Source of the DNA: Daphnia carinata
Lineage: Eukaryota > Arthropoda > Branchiopoda > Diplostraca > Daphniidae
Direction of reading: 5' to 3'
Length of the DNA stretch: 64,000 bases
Assembly (NCBI RefSeq): GCF_022539665.2
Contig: NC_081336.1
Location: forward strand, 4,418,221 to 4,482,220
Under the pieces are notes generated by a model. It was not told where the DNA came from, did no database searches, and saw nothing but the letters and a program-made list of their open reading frames with translations. A program made the translations under genes and the position numbers. Positions 50,367-62,723 of the stretch are shown here, in pieces. The first letter of the stretch is position 1, and the number at the start of each line of letters is the position of its first letter.

Positions 50367-53300
50367 CTTGGCTATGGCGATGTCGATGTGTGGACGTAAT
50401 GAATGCGCATGTGCTACGCTTTTTAGTTTTGTAACACACGTTGTTCAAACGGAGCTGCCCTTCATGGAAGATGAGCTAATGTTTATTTCAGAATCACACG
50501 GGCAAAAACTTGTATGGCAATTCTTCAGATTCTCTCGTGTTTGCAATCGCCTCCTTTCTGCGAAACGCGATGAATACGAAAAACAATGTGGACAGCTCAA
50601 TGTGGCGGACAGTTTTTCAACAAATAACACGCAAAACAAAACACAAGTGAACGGACGCGTCTAGACGCGTGATGGATTTATTATATATTTTTTTTTTCCA
50701 GTTGGCCGTGTGAGAAGTCAAGATTCCAGAGGAGCGAAATGAAAAAGCGAGTGTACTCGACGAGCAACGTCAAACGAATGTGAGCTGGGCGGACTGAGCG
50801 ACTGAAGGTTATTCACCGTCACGCAGAGTATATAATACTCAACGCACGCAAGGCGGGAAGCAGACTACTCGATAGGTCCGGCAGTAAAGAGCGGTGGCTG
50901 TGTGTGCAACAACTTGAACTATCTCGGTGCGAATGAAGGGAGAAGAACAGCACACCAGTTCTTTCTACCTTAACCAGAGCTAGAGCTGACGCTTTTGGCT
51001 TGACGGTAAACAACCTTCCTCATACTCGATGATATGGCTGCGGGCCAAATAACATCCAATTCTATCGTATACAACATATAATGTTGCTTACTTCTGTTGC
51101 GCTCCAGCGCATTAGCCCGAGCTATAGCTGCAATCCAACGTGGATGGAATTCTTTTTCTTGTCTTTTTTTTTTTTTTTTTTCAATGTACCTTGTCCATTT
51201 TTTTTTTTTCTTAAAATTCATACGAAACGAGTGGCTGACAGGACGGAATGAAGACTGAAACAACAGCCGCTATCCGTCGAATTGAAAAAAAAACAAAAAC
51301 AAAAACAAAAAAAAACATGAAAAGGAGGAAAAGTGATTTTGCGAGCTTAGAATAGGCAGCCAACTATTTTTGTGGAGCAATTTCCTTTACGGGAAAGCCC
51401 GTGGATTGGAACAGCGATAAAATAATTGGGAAAAACTTATGCCGCATTTGCATATAAGGAATGGCGTGCTGCGCTTCCGTGCAAGTTGACAGTCGACTGA
51501 AGATCCAGATCACAAGCCCTTTCTCGTCTAAGCCATCAAGACCATCCTAAACATACGACGTTGGGAATACGTCTTATAACGATGGTAAAAGTGCAACAAC
51601 AGCCATCGCAACTTGATGCTACAACTGGGGAAGTAGCTGACGACCGAGTGGGAAAAACGAAACGCATCGAGGACACTTGGCTAAATTACGATTCTATTTC
51701 TTTTTTTTTTTTTTTTTTTTCTATCGTCCTGGGAAGCTTTCGACGGCCGAAACTTGACGATGTTCAAGCTTTCGATTCTTCCCCCCCCCCCCCTGTTGTT
51801 TTTTTCTTCACTTGTTCAGGTGCTACTGGCACAACAGCTGCTCAACGACACAAGTCGTGATTTTTATTTTTTCATCATCATCATCTTCGCTTTTTTTTCT
51901 TCTTTACTTTTCTTTTGTTTTTCTTTGGTTCGTATTGCTATGTCTTCAATCTTATTCTCTGCCGTCTTTCGACTCGGCAAAAAAAAAAAAAAAAAAAAAA
52001 AAACTTTCTGTTGTCTTTTTCAGCATTTCTCTCAATTTAGCGAATGAGTTAAGCTGTAAAGGCCGTCTGTGTAGAGAAGTTTGGAAAACAAGACAAGCGG
52101 GACATCGCCGTCATTAAGACGGCGCCTCGCACGCACATGTGTACTTACACAATAGTCAAAGTAATCAAATCGAATGGCTTTTCAGCACTTTTCCCGCCGT
52201 TGCGCGCGCATTTCAAAAGAGAAAAAAAAAAACATGCGTGCCATCGAGGACGTGAACAGCAATTATACCGTAGACTGTACTGACTTTTTATATCACCGGC
52301 TACGGCGGGGAAGATGTGTGTGTGTGTGTGTGGGCGCGCAGCACGGAGGCAAAAGATAAAAACACAACAGCCAAAGCGTGGCTCGTTTTCATTTGTATAT
52401 TTTCCCTTTTTCGTGAAAATTCTTTATTTTTGCCTTAGTGCCGTCGCTGACGGCAATAGACAAATGTGGGAAGAACTCTTAAAAGAAGGGCGACCTGCCT
52501 ACCGCCTTGACGCCCCAACCGCCAGCAAAAGCATAAGCCACATCACGCACACAATCGGTAGTTCGGCATCCGTAAAAGAGGGGGAGAAAAGGAGAAGAGA
52601 AAAACACTGGCTCGTTAGAAGCGGAAAACGCCGTTAATCTCGACACACGTAGACGGGTCAGAAGGTTGGCAAGAGGAGAGCGACGCAAAGAGGCATAGAA
52701 AGAGGGGAAAGAAAGAAATTGGGTAATAGAAACCACTAGATGCTATTACGCAACCGTGAAGGAAAAAGATTATTAGCCTTGCTTCGCCTAGGAAAAAAAA
52801 AAAAAAAAAAAGAGAACAGAAGAGATCGTACTGTATATCAAAACCATAAAGCGGTTTATCTTATTCACTAAAGGCTATATCTTTTCTGCCATCAAGCCCC
52901 TTCAGCGCGTTTAGCCTACTGAATATTAGATTGTGCACTACAGTGAATAAATATATTGCCTTCTTGCCCAAACTATTCAACATGGCTTTTCTCTTCTTTT
53001 TGCTCCCCTCCGGATCGCATTTTTTTTTTATTTGCATCATCCCAAAGACAGTTAAAGCTATCTAGCGATATTTTTAATGCCACTATAACGGCAGGGACGG
53101 CATCAGTTATTTTCGTCATCAATTGGAAACTTCTTTCTGCCTTCTTGCTGAGATTTCAATGGCCGTCATTTGGAACGCCAAAATCCTGCGTGTTGTAGCC
53201 GAAATATACAGCCGGAGTTTACTATTTATACACAATATTGCAATACTCGTTCGCTCTAAAGTGCCACGTCTCGTTTCGTGACTCGGTTTCTATCCAGCTT

Positions 53301-56300
53301 CTTTTTTTTTCTTTTTTGTTTGAAGGGTTTTTGTATTAGTATAGAAATAGGACGCTGATAATTTATAGCAGGCCCCTTCGATCACAATTCTTTTGCCGTT
53401 ATGCATCCGGCTCACGTCTCATGCGATGCAATCAATAAACCGCAAGTTAGCCGAGTGAAAATCCTTCCTTGTTTTTTTTTTTTGTTTTTTTAAATAAATT
53501 GATGTCTACGGGTGTAGATCGATAGATATTATAGAAAAAATGAATAACTGTAGCCAGAATGTGGGAGACAGTCTTTGTTGCTATCGCTATACGAATTTGA
53601 TATACAACACAAGATGTAAAAGAACGACAAAGAATTGGAAATGTTAAATAAAACACTCGCGTTTTTCCAACGTTTTTTTCATTTCTTTCCATTGTGAAAT
53701 GATTGGATGCAGACAATGTTGGCAAATGAGGGAGTGAAAACGGGATGAAAAAGATGGGAGTAACAACCGACAATCACAAACACACAACGACATCCCTGTC
53801 GATTTCCCACGCAAGAACGAGTCCACTGCTGGCAACCAACGAAACCCCCTTTCTATGTAGCCATCACGCAGCTCTAAACTTCTTCGAATGTGCAAGAAGC
53901 GTATAGACCATTCAACCGGCAGTAATATGAAAAACCTTGTCATTGAAACAGGAATTCATGAAATAGCCTGCGTTATCGAGAGTGCTTGATGCAATGACTT
54001 CAATTTTCATGCTGTCAAGCAGGTTAACTGTCAATCCTCGATGACAAGTTAGAAGAAAAGGTGAATTCATGTACGCATCTCATGATTATATTAACGTTTC
54101 AATGGGCAATAGCCGCCAGTTCGCATAAACCAAATTTGTCTCGGTTTAAAAACCAGTAACCCGAATTCAACAGCTCCGACAGTGAAGCACACGACTTTTC
54201 TTTAATCGATCAAAAGAAAACGTTGAAATTTTAAAGAAAAAAGTTTCAGGGAAGAAGGAATTCTTTGTTGTTCCTCCTTCCTTCTTTGTTCTTTGGCACT
54301 TCGCCGTGAATAATAAAGGGCCGAAAGCGAGTGAAAAGCTTTTTTAACGGCCATCGCTTTCGATGAAAACGCCACGTTTTGATACATAAAAATGAAACAA
54401 GACAAAGCGACGCTCGTATCACGATCACTAACGAAAGATAATAAAACGCGGACAAAAAAAAATATGGAGAAAAGTATTCAATCAATAGGATAAAACTATG
54501 GCTTGTTCAACTACAGGAAAAAGCCCCGTTACGCCATACAGAGCGGCTGATCTTGAGGTGGGGGGGGGGAAGGCAAAGAATTAAGCTACAAAAATAAGAC
54601 GTCCATATCAAATATAAAAAGAGCGGAAATGAAAACGAGTTGAATGTCTTTCTATACGTTTGTACCGGTTTGTATTGAATAAACAAACGATGCGCGGCAA
54701 GTATGTTTTTCTTTTTGTGTGTTGGATTTCTTGATTAAACAATAAGCCAATCAGACCTGTTTTTGGTGGTTTGGCACAAACCACGTTTGTCGCTGCAATT
54801 GTCATTTCTTTTGTGTATGTTCTTTTTTTTTATTCCCTCTTTTTTTTAACACGAAAGGGCATCAACACTGTGCATCATTTGTAGTCGTCTTGTGTGTGTG
54901 TAAAACGTTTTTGCGTTAATCATATGTACAGACACCGGTTTTCGTCAACTGCGATTTGACCTATTTACCCCGATGACCTACTGGCCCCGGCGATCCGCGC
55001 ACGATTACCTTTTCGTGCCCACTGTCTCCACATCCACCGAGCATTTTTTTTTTTTTTTGGCAAATTTGACTCAGCCGAACTTTTTTTTTTGGCAAGAGTC
55101 AAGTGAGCCGAGAAACTCGGCTGATGGATTTTAATCATCTGCTCGCACGATGCAATCATCTAAATTGTCTTCTAATAGGCAACCAGCCTCTAAAGTGTGG
55201 CACCCAGCAAATAGACACGGCGGTCTTCTCTTCCATTCCACGCTATCATAATTAGACCATACCCGCCAACATCTTGTATGTAAACACACACACACACTGT
55301 TTGTATATATATATATATATATTCTACACATGAAATAAGTTGCTGCAAGAGCTACACGAATAAATTGCTCCCAAATTTCAAAAGGTCACACGAGGGAAAC
55401 ACACAGCCATTAGCGCAAGCTTTCCTTTTTCGTATTGCCAAATGTTTCAGTGGCACGCACAGCGCCGCAGCCACGCAATCAAGCGTCTAGCAATAACGAC
55501 TCGATTGAGTTGACAGTTCGCGGGCCTCGCGTAGCCCAACTTGGCTACACTTGATTGTTGGTGATAAAAGAAAAATTCAGCCACGAGTCTATGACTGCAT
55601 CATCCGGCGTCACCCATAAGAAAGAATGGATATATACAAAACCATCCCGTTGGCGGTCGGAACCCACCCGCTGTTGAAGGACCGACCCAGCCAAGCATTT
55701 GTATACGGCTGGAATGATTCTCATCATCATCTCTGCAGGCTTTCTCGTCCGTCTCTCATCATGTGTTCCATACGATCAGACTGCTGTATATCCAGCACGG
55801 GGGTGCAATTCACTCAATCACGAGCAGCACTTGTACGCGTACACATGTTGAACGCTTATGCCACATAAATAAGCGTGCAGAGCTCAACTCCCTGAAATTG
55901 CTACGCCGCTCCATCTCGATAAGAAAAACGTGTAACGTATAGACCCAAAACAGCAACTGAGATAAGAGGGCGGCTTGTGTGAATCGCATCTTCTCGTTAG
56001 TGGGTCAGTCGGATGCTATTGTCTACGATGTTTTCAAAAAAAAAAAGAAAGTATACCTCTCGTAAGAAAACGGGAGAGTCTGATGATTGAAAGACTCTTT
56101 ACTCAAAATTGAGCAATAAATAAAATTTTGGTATTTTTTAATATTTCTTGTAATTTATCTTTTTGCATATACGGAGTTGCCGTAGGTGTAGCCGAATACC
56201 ATGACGTGCTTACACGCACACACTCACACAAAAGCATAACACATTTGTTCGAGAGTAAATAGTATTACATTTTTTTTTAAATTAATTTTTGGCTCCCTGG

Positions 56301-58557
56301 CATCTTCGTTGAGAGCTCAATATCCCAAGAATCACGGGAACGTGTTGTAACTGTATCTAAGGCAAACATTTCTGTGTCTTGAACCGCCATTGTCGTTTGT
56401 ATCAAGTGACCGGTTATCTGTTTTGTTCATCACTCTTCTTGAATTCTTGTGTGTATAGTTGGCTCTTTTGACTCACTGACTTTGCGCCACTGTTGTTACA
56501 GCTACAGGTTTTTCGTAAGCAGTTGACGATGCCCTGCAGCTGCACTGAATGTCCAAATTCGTCGTCAGCGGCTCCTGCGAAACAAGTTTTCATCTTTTCC
56601 CATTTGAAATCATCGCCACACGTTGTAAGGGTCATTTCCCATCTCCAATAGGTTCAAGGAAACACCCACTTTTCTAAGTCGTTCTATTGATGCATTTAAT
56701 GTGTTGACTTATTCCCGTTTAGGATGCCATTCCTGTTTCCTTTTATATCTTTTTTATTCAACCTTTAGCCCAATACCGGTTGTGGAAATGAGTTGCCACA
56801 TTACAAAAAGAAAAAAACCAAGTTCGGATAAAAGATGGATGCCAAGAACAAACGCAATTGACGCGAGGAATGATCAAAGCACATATCGTGCGCATTATTA
56901 CACCTTCTATTGCTGTGATGAATACTGTTCTGGTGTACTGTTTGCGTGATGTTGTTGGTAGCACGAAACATAACGTGTTAATGCCTATAGTTTCATTTCA
57001 TTTCTTGTTGCTCGCGGTACATTTTTCCTCGCCAGCTACCAGATAGCTCGCCAAATATACTATGGGAGTTGGAACATTACTTGTTTATTGTTTGCAAACT
57101 TTAGCCGTGCCGAAAAAACTACGAGCTTTATTTATTCAATGTGTTTTTTTTTTTTTTTGCCATGAGCAAACTGCATGTGATGTGACTAGCGGACTTAGTT
57201 AACAAGCCTTCGGACATCTGTCACGCCGTTTCTGGACGTAAAAAAAAACGCAAATAAAAACAAATATAAAAATTGTGTTCAGCGCATGTTTCGCCACGCC
57301 CGAACTTTCGTTTTGCCCTTCTTCTGTGTATTCCGCGTTTGAAATTAACGAGGAAATTTTACAAGTCGTTTCGTTTTCGCCTTCTTCGTTTTTCCTCTTG
57401 TGGCGATCGGCATGGCGGTGCTGGTCTTTCCGGATATAGCTGTACAACACCGTCAGGGAAATTCGTATTCAAGGTTCGTAGACACAGGCATATAGTAGAA
57501 CTCAGTGATATTACCCAGCTGTTTAAAAGGCGGCGCAACTCTGGCACGCAGGAAAGCAGTCATTTCGAAAAGCTTCGTTTTTCTTTTTATTTTGGCTGAT
57601 TTATTTAACGGGTTTCGCTTAAATATATTAACAAGTCAAATAGAAAAGAAAAAAAAGCGCATTCAGTATGAGGATAACGCCTGTGAAAAAAAATGTTTAA
57701 ACTAAACATGAGGCAGTGCTATGTTAAACCGCGAATAGAGGTTACGGTATAATAATGACCCGACATAGGCCGCCAACTTGGTGACCATTTAAGTCGAAGC
57801 CATCCATTACTGACTTGTCTGTTAAAGAATCAAACATGCAAAATTCAAATGCGTTGACCTTTTGCGTTCAGTACGTTTTGTAAGACATTATATTGCAGTA
57901 AATTTTACGAATGACTCATGAGATGTCCAATTATGCCATTACTATAATTCTTTTCCGCTTTGAACGCTTGGCTCAGCAGACAGCCATTGCCATCCATCTA
58001 CCGGTTTCAGGCGCAACTCGATGGATATATCGTGTTTTAATTTAAACCCATCATCCCATCCTGCTTGAAAATATCAGATATTGCATTGGCAATGAAATTT
58101 ATTATTATTGTAGTCTGCAGTATTCATTGTCCAAGATAATATACAAACGCTGCATGAATTAATTTTGGTGACTAGAATTTTCTTACCATTAGAGCTGGAT
58201 TGAAAATATTTATATGAATGAGAAAATGATGAGAAAAGTTGGGATAAAATAATTATTTTCCTTCACGTTAACGGGAGTGCTCCATTCCGCGTTTCGAGCT
58301 CCTGAACCTTGTATGTTGCTTTTAAACGATCCGCTCGTTTTAGTTATTTCTTTCTGGGCTTCGTATAATATTAAACGCCATAATATATAATTTAATTAGT
58401 ATTTTTGACTAAATTTTGTTTAAATCCCCATATTCCAGCTTTTCCAGTTTACACTTTCCAATTTCCACAGTTTCCAGCAAAATTCGTTTTTCCTGGTTGC
58501 ATGAATTTTGCATTAGTATCACTGCATTAACGGCGACATTGATCGTCTGTTGACAAC
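50367..58557. other. 8-kb spacer between divergent mwh-like and SCAP genes
   Basis: The left end should hold the mwh-like promoter and 5' UTR. Contents include homopolymers (T18 near 51703-51720, C13 near 51781-51793, A24 near 51980-52003), a TG run near 52316-52332, and TA repeats near 55306-55322. A perfect 16-bp palindrome is at 50655-50670. Open frames are short and give no recognisable protein. Confidence 0.55.
50655..50670. repeat. Perfect 16-bp palindrome
   Basis: ACGCGTCTAGACGCGT equals its own reverse complement. It lies about 290 bp upstream of the mwh-like start codon, so it could be a dimeric factor site. The function is unknown. Confidence 0.6.
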
Positions 58558-58795
58558 ATGCTCCAGTCTTTTACGTTTTCTTGGATATCGGGCAGGTAAA
58601 TACAATCACTAGTATCAAATGTTATAACCGGTTCTTAAAGATTACATCATTCTCATTCTATTTTTTATATCCAGGAAAGTAAATAGCTCTCGGAGGTCAT
58701 TGCCAATATTACCATTTCTCAAAATTATAGAAAAATGTCGTGAGATAGGTGGACCAACCGTCGTCAGTCGTTGTTTTAATATTTTACGGACTTAA
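58558..58795 (+). CDS. Spliced 52-codon upstream ORF in the SCAP leader
   Basis: Exon 58558-58595 starts with ATG in a strong arthropod context (GACAACATG) and ends CAG|GTAAAT. The acceptor ATATCCAG|GAAAG at 58675 restores an open frame to TAA at 58793-58795. The predicted peptide begins MLQSFTFSWISGRKVNSSRR, is basic, and contains a short hydrophobic run (LPILPFLKII) and two cysteines. The stop is 7 bases before the SCAP ATG on what is probably the same mRNA. It could be an independent small protein on a dicistronic message or a translational control uORF. I do not recognise a homologue. Confidence 0.5.
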
Positions 58796-58802
58796 TTGAA
58801 AG

Positions 58803-61800
58803 ATGGCCTTTATTGATCCACAAATTGGCCATCACCCCGTTGTCGAAGATGTTGATCCGACTGCACTTGCTAATGGGAGAGGATTGAATTCTAGCACTAA
58901 AGGCCTCAGCATACCTGATAGAGTAGCGTTACTCTACTACAAACACGGTCTCCTTTGCTCCAGCTACCCCTGGTGTACAATAGTAGTAGCAATTATCATT
59001 GTCCTCACTTCATGTCACCCGCTGTTGTCATTGCCGTTTCCTGGCAATGAACCAGAGGAGATATCTTTCCCACTTCCTGAGAAAAGAATCTCTATGGATC
59101 AAGATATTGAAACTCTCCAGTACCCAACAAGATGGGGAACTCAACAGCCATCATTTTTCATTCAGCAGATTGTAATACGATCTTCAGTCAACCCGTGGAC
59201 CTCTGACTTGGGCCTGATGGATGCTTTTAGAGGTCCTTTGGGTGAAGTTTTCAAGATACATTCAGGTCTGCTGGGCTTCCACTCACACACTAGTAATTTG
59301 ACTCTTAGAGACGTTTGCCTTTACGTTGAGAGCGTTGCTCCTAGAGCTCGTTCGTTCCAACATCTTCTCCCGGAATTCAGTTGTCTCGTCCTGTCACCTG
59401 CAAATTTGTGGCAACTAGACGAGAATACCTTCCGCAACGACGCACAATTTCTGGACACCATATTTTCGTACAAGAACCCAGTGGTGGAAGTGCGTTCCAG
59501 CATGGCCGACATCCTCTTTGGAGTCCCGCTCAAAATCAGCGGTTTGAAGAAATATCCAGTCAAGACTCGATCTCGAGTCCTCACCTTCGCGCTCACCATC
59601 ATTCTTAAATCACACTCTGAACCGTTTCTCTCCGATTTGCGCCTCAAGCTCCGCAATCAATTCCCACTGCATTCTAGCACTCAAGAATCCAGCCCATCTC
59701 GACGCACAGTCGTTCACATCTACTACCCAGAAAGGTTCAACTACTTGGAGCTTATCCCGCTGACCTTTGTCTACTTAGTGTTGTTCCTCTACATTTACTT
59801 CTCGGTTCGCAAGATAGAAATGGTGAAATCAAAGTTCGGTATGGCTTTTAGTGCCGTCGTCACTGTGGTGGCATCAATGGGCATGTCCGTCGGTCTCTGC
59901 ACGTGGTTCGGATTACGTTTCACGCTCCAAGGACGAGACGTATTCCCTTACCTAGTCGTGATCGTTGGCTTGGAGAACATTTTGGTGTTGACCCGCTCCG
60001 TGGTATCAACGCCCGCCAACTTGGACGTTAAAATCCGTGTGGCTCAGGGACTTAGTCGCGAAGGCTGGAATATAACCAAAAATCTTTTGACCGAGATCAC
60101 GATCTTGACGGTTGGCTTCTTCACCTTTGTCCCAGCAATTCAAGAATTCTGCCTATTTGCCGTCGTCGCCCTCCTGTCCGATTTCATCCTGCAAATGCTG
60201 TTCTTCTCCACCGTCCTGTCCATTGACATATTGCGCAAAGAGTTGTCGGAAATCCAACGCCAACGGCGACAGCTTCAACCTGGCCAGCAATACTTGGCCA
60301 CCAATCACAGCGTCCAAACTCCAAGCTCAGCGGAACGTGCGTTTACAGCTAATCCTGTCCACCCACACTTACGCACGCGGGGGCACTCGGCTGCCGTATC
60401 GTCCAAAGTCACTCCAACGGCCGTTGTAGCGCCTTCGTCCTACACGCACAATCGATCAGCTATGGCCAGAGTGCCACGACGGATAAGGATTGTTCATTTC
60501 TGGGCCCGAACGCGCTTTTTCCAGCGTACCTTTATGGTGGCTGTCGTCATCTGGATGAGTATCTTCTTCTACAAGTACGTGGCCATCGAGAATTTGACAG
60601 ATGAAACGGCTGCGTGGACAGTTCAACCGAACGATTCATCGCCGATTGAATTTCCAGCGCAATCACCGCAACCCAGTGTCAAAGTCTCGTGCGCTGCCGG
60701 ATCCAATTGTGTTCAAACAAGTGAACCAGATGTCACGAAAGAAACGGGAATCCACCGCGCTACATCTGAATATGCGGCCGTGTCGTCGTCCAACGGCAAA
60801 GAAGAAACCGATTGGCAGAGTCGGCTGCAACATCCGAAAAACGTAGATCTTTGGAGAAGATTGTCTTATCGTCACTGGCCTGATTTGCTGGATATTTACA
60901 ACATTTCTCTGGCCGGAAAATGCATAGCCATATTACCTTCCATTCGTCTTTCCATTCCGGTCCATCCCGAACGGGTGTCGGAAGTGCGCAACAGTCGGGA
61001 TGGTGAATACCTGACACGATCCCGCTGGAAATCTTTGGCATCAGCTCTCGATTCGCTTGACGTTCTGGACGGCGATGACAGTGATTTCGGCTTGTCGGGT
61101 CTCAATCACGACGGAGGTCTCAATAGTGGATCAGGCGGGAACGGGGGTTCGGACGAAGACAGCAAGACGCCCTTCGTTCCATCTTCCCCGATTGAAATCA
61201 TCCTGACAACTCTGTTGGCCATACCCAGCGTGGCGTTCATCGCTTACGTCACGGTAGTGCTGTACCGTTGCATCTGCTCCCGCCACTACGCCGAATGGAG
61301 GAGCTCTTCGACTTTCTGGGGCTGGGCCGGCAATGCTGGTGGCGGTTTGACGCAAGAGTCTCGCGAGTACTACTCTCAGATAGTAGCCGAGTCGATGCCT
61401 CTAGTCCTTGACGGCCATCGTTCGCCAATCGAGTGCATCTCTACGGATGGCGATGTTGTCTCCAGTGTCTGCCTGGCTGGCCAGCTTCACATTTGGGACA
61501 TTCAAACGGGCGACGCGGTAGCTCAAATCGATCGGAATACGTACTTTGCCGCCCTACAGCAACAGTCAACGCCGTCCTCGCCGAACGGTCTCCGCCATGA
61601 CACGTATTCATCAACTCACGAAATGTCCGCGTCTAACGGTCCCAACTTTTCGAACCCGATTGTTTTGAGATCTTCGGGCTCGTTCCATTCTCCTCCAGCC
61701 AGCCCCAACGACCTGTCGTGGAAGGACAGGACTAGTCCGACTAGCGTGAAAACGTCTTACTGTCCGTCACCAGTGTGGTGCATGGAATGCTTTGATGGAC

Positions 61801-62723
61801 AGGTGGCGCTGGGCTGCGCCAACGGACGCATTGAAATTTGGAGCCACAGTTCGGGATTGCGTTGCCTTTACGATGACGGCAGTGGCGTCGGAGTAGCGAA
61901 ACTGAAAGTGAGCGGCGAATATCTTCTGGCTGCGAGGCTCAATGGAACCCTGGAGTCGTTCCAGTTTCATGCGGATTTCGACAGTTCTGTCGGAGATCGC
62001 CGTGTTCATCCCATCCACGGGGTTGATGAATACGATTCAGAAGGTCGAAATTCTCCGTCAGTGTTTCGTCTTATCCGGATCAACTGGGCCAGGGCTCACC
62101 AACAGCCCATCTCAGTACTAGAGGCGTCGGCCAATGGCAGCCGAGTAGTGACGGGTTCTCTTGATCATTGCCTCAAAGTCTGGAGACTGGAGACGTTGAC
62201 GGCCCTCTACTGTTTGCATGGCCATCGTGGACCTATTACGGCGCTGTTTATCGACGCTGCCTACCCTTGCAGCGCATCGGGTAGCGGGAGTCAGGACGGA
62301 ATGCTGTGCATGTGGGATCTGTCCAGCGGTACTTGTGTCTACAGTTTACAAGCTCACGACGGAAGCGTGTCTGTTCTCACCTACACTTCCTCCTATGTAA
62401 TCAGCCTGGGCGCCGACGACAAACTCTGCGTGTGGGAACGGTTCCAGGGCCATCTGCTCAACTCTCTTTCATTGGCCCGTCTGGCTCTGTGCGGCAGTTT
62501 GGCGATGCTTAACGACCGGTTACTCGTGACAAGTCGTCAAGGTTCGCTGGTCGTCTGGGATGTCCGAACGGGCGAATCAATTCGTGAAGTCCGTCTGGGT
62601 GATGCCGACTCCAGCACCTTTGTTCGTCACGTTATGGTCGTCAGAGATAATGTCATCTGTGACTACGGTACCCAGCTGCGTATCGTCTCCTTCCCCATGA
62701 TTTCCACTCACAAAGTCGAGTAA
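58803..62723 (+). CDS. SCAP: SREBP cleavage-activating protein
   Basis: One exon encodes 1,306 aa (human SCAP about 1,279). SCAP binds SREBP through its WD domain and escorts it from ER to Golgi when sterol is low; INSIG retains it. Seen here: first membrane segment near 52-75 after HGLLCSSYPWC; luminal loop 1; sterol-sensing domain about 312-476 with YIYFSVRKIEMVKSKFG, FPYLVVIVGLENILVL and VPAIQEFCLFAVVALLSDF; further membrane segments near 576-596 and 796-822; WD40 repeats from about 872 to the end (GHRSPIECIS, GSLDHCLKVWRL, GSQDGMLCMWDLSSG). Tyr330 and Asp475 align by a constant 32-residue offset with human Tyr298 and Asp443. The human COPII-binding MELADL is KELSEI (479-484). Arthropods are sterol auxotrophs, so control by phospholipid rather than sterol is plausible, as known in Drosophila. 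Confidence 0.97.
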   Translation: MAFIDPQIGHHPVVEDVDPTALANGRGLNSSTKGLSIPDRVALLYYKHGLLCSSYPWCTIVVAIIIVLTSCHPLLSLPFPGNEPEEISFPLPEKRISMDQDIETLQYPTRWGTQQPSFFIQQIVIRSSVNPWTSDLGLMDAFRGPLGEVFKIHSGLLGFHSHTSNLTLRDVCLYVESVAPRARSFQHLLPEFSCLVLSPANLWQLDENTFRNDAQFLDTIFSYKNPVVEVRSSMADILFGVPLKISGLKKYPVKTRSRVLTFALTIILKSHSEPFLSDLRLKLRNQFPLHSSTQESSPSRRTVVHIYYPERFNYLELIPLTFVYLVLFLYIYFSVRKIEMVKSKFGMAFSAVVTVVASMGMSVGLCTWFGLRFTLQGRDVFPYLVVIVGLENILVLTRSVVSTPANLDVKIRVAQGLSREGWNITKNLLTEITILTVGFFTFVPAIQEFCLFAVVALLSDFILQMLFFSTVLSIDILRKELSEIQRQRRQLQPGQQYLATNHSVQTPSSAERAFTANPVHPHLRTRGHSAAVSSKVTPTAVVAPSSYTHNRSAMARVPRRIRIVHFWARTRFFQRTFMVAVVIWMSIFFYKYVAIENLTDETAAWTVQPNDSSPIEFPAQSPQPSVKVSCAAGSNCVQTSEPDVTKETGIHRATSEYAAVSSSNGKEETDWQSRLQHPKNVDLWRRLSYRHWPDLLDIYNISLAGKCIAILPSIRLSIPVHPERVSEVRNSRDGEYLTRSRWKSLASALDSLDVLDGDDSDFGLSGLNHDGGLNSGSGGNGGSDEDSKTPFVPSSPIEIILTTLLAIPSVAFIAYVTVVLYRCICSRHYAEWRSSSTFWGWAGNAGGGLTQESREYYSQIVAESMPLVLDGHRSPIECISTDGDVVSSVCLAGQLHIWDIQTGDAVAQIDRNTYFAALQQQSTPSSPNGLRHDTYSSTHEMSASNGPNFSNPIVLRSSGSFHSPPASPNDLSWKDRTSPTSVKTSYCPSPVWCMECFDGQVALGCANGRIEIWSHSSGLRCLYDDGSGVGVAKLKVSGEYLLAARLNGTLESFQFHADFDSSVGDRRVHPIHGVDEYDSEGRNSPSVFRLIRINWARAHQQPISVLEASANGSRVVTGSLDHCLKVWRLETLTALYCLHGHRGPITALFIDAAYPCSASGSGSQDGMLCMWDLSSGTCVYSLQAHDGSVSVLTYTSSYVISLGADDKLCVWERFQGHLLNSLSLARLALCGSLAMLNDRLLVTSRQGSLVVWDVRTGESIREVRLGDADSSTFVRHVMVVRDNVICDYGTQLRIVSFPMISTHKVE

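Noticed and set aside
60112-60429. 105-codon ORF and similar ones inside SCAP
   Set aside because: They are out-of-frame shadows of the SCAP coding region.
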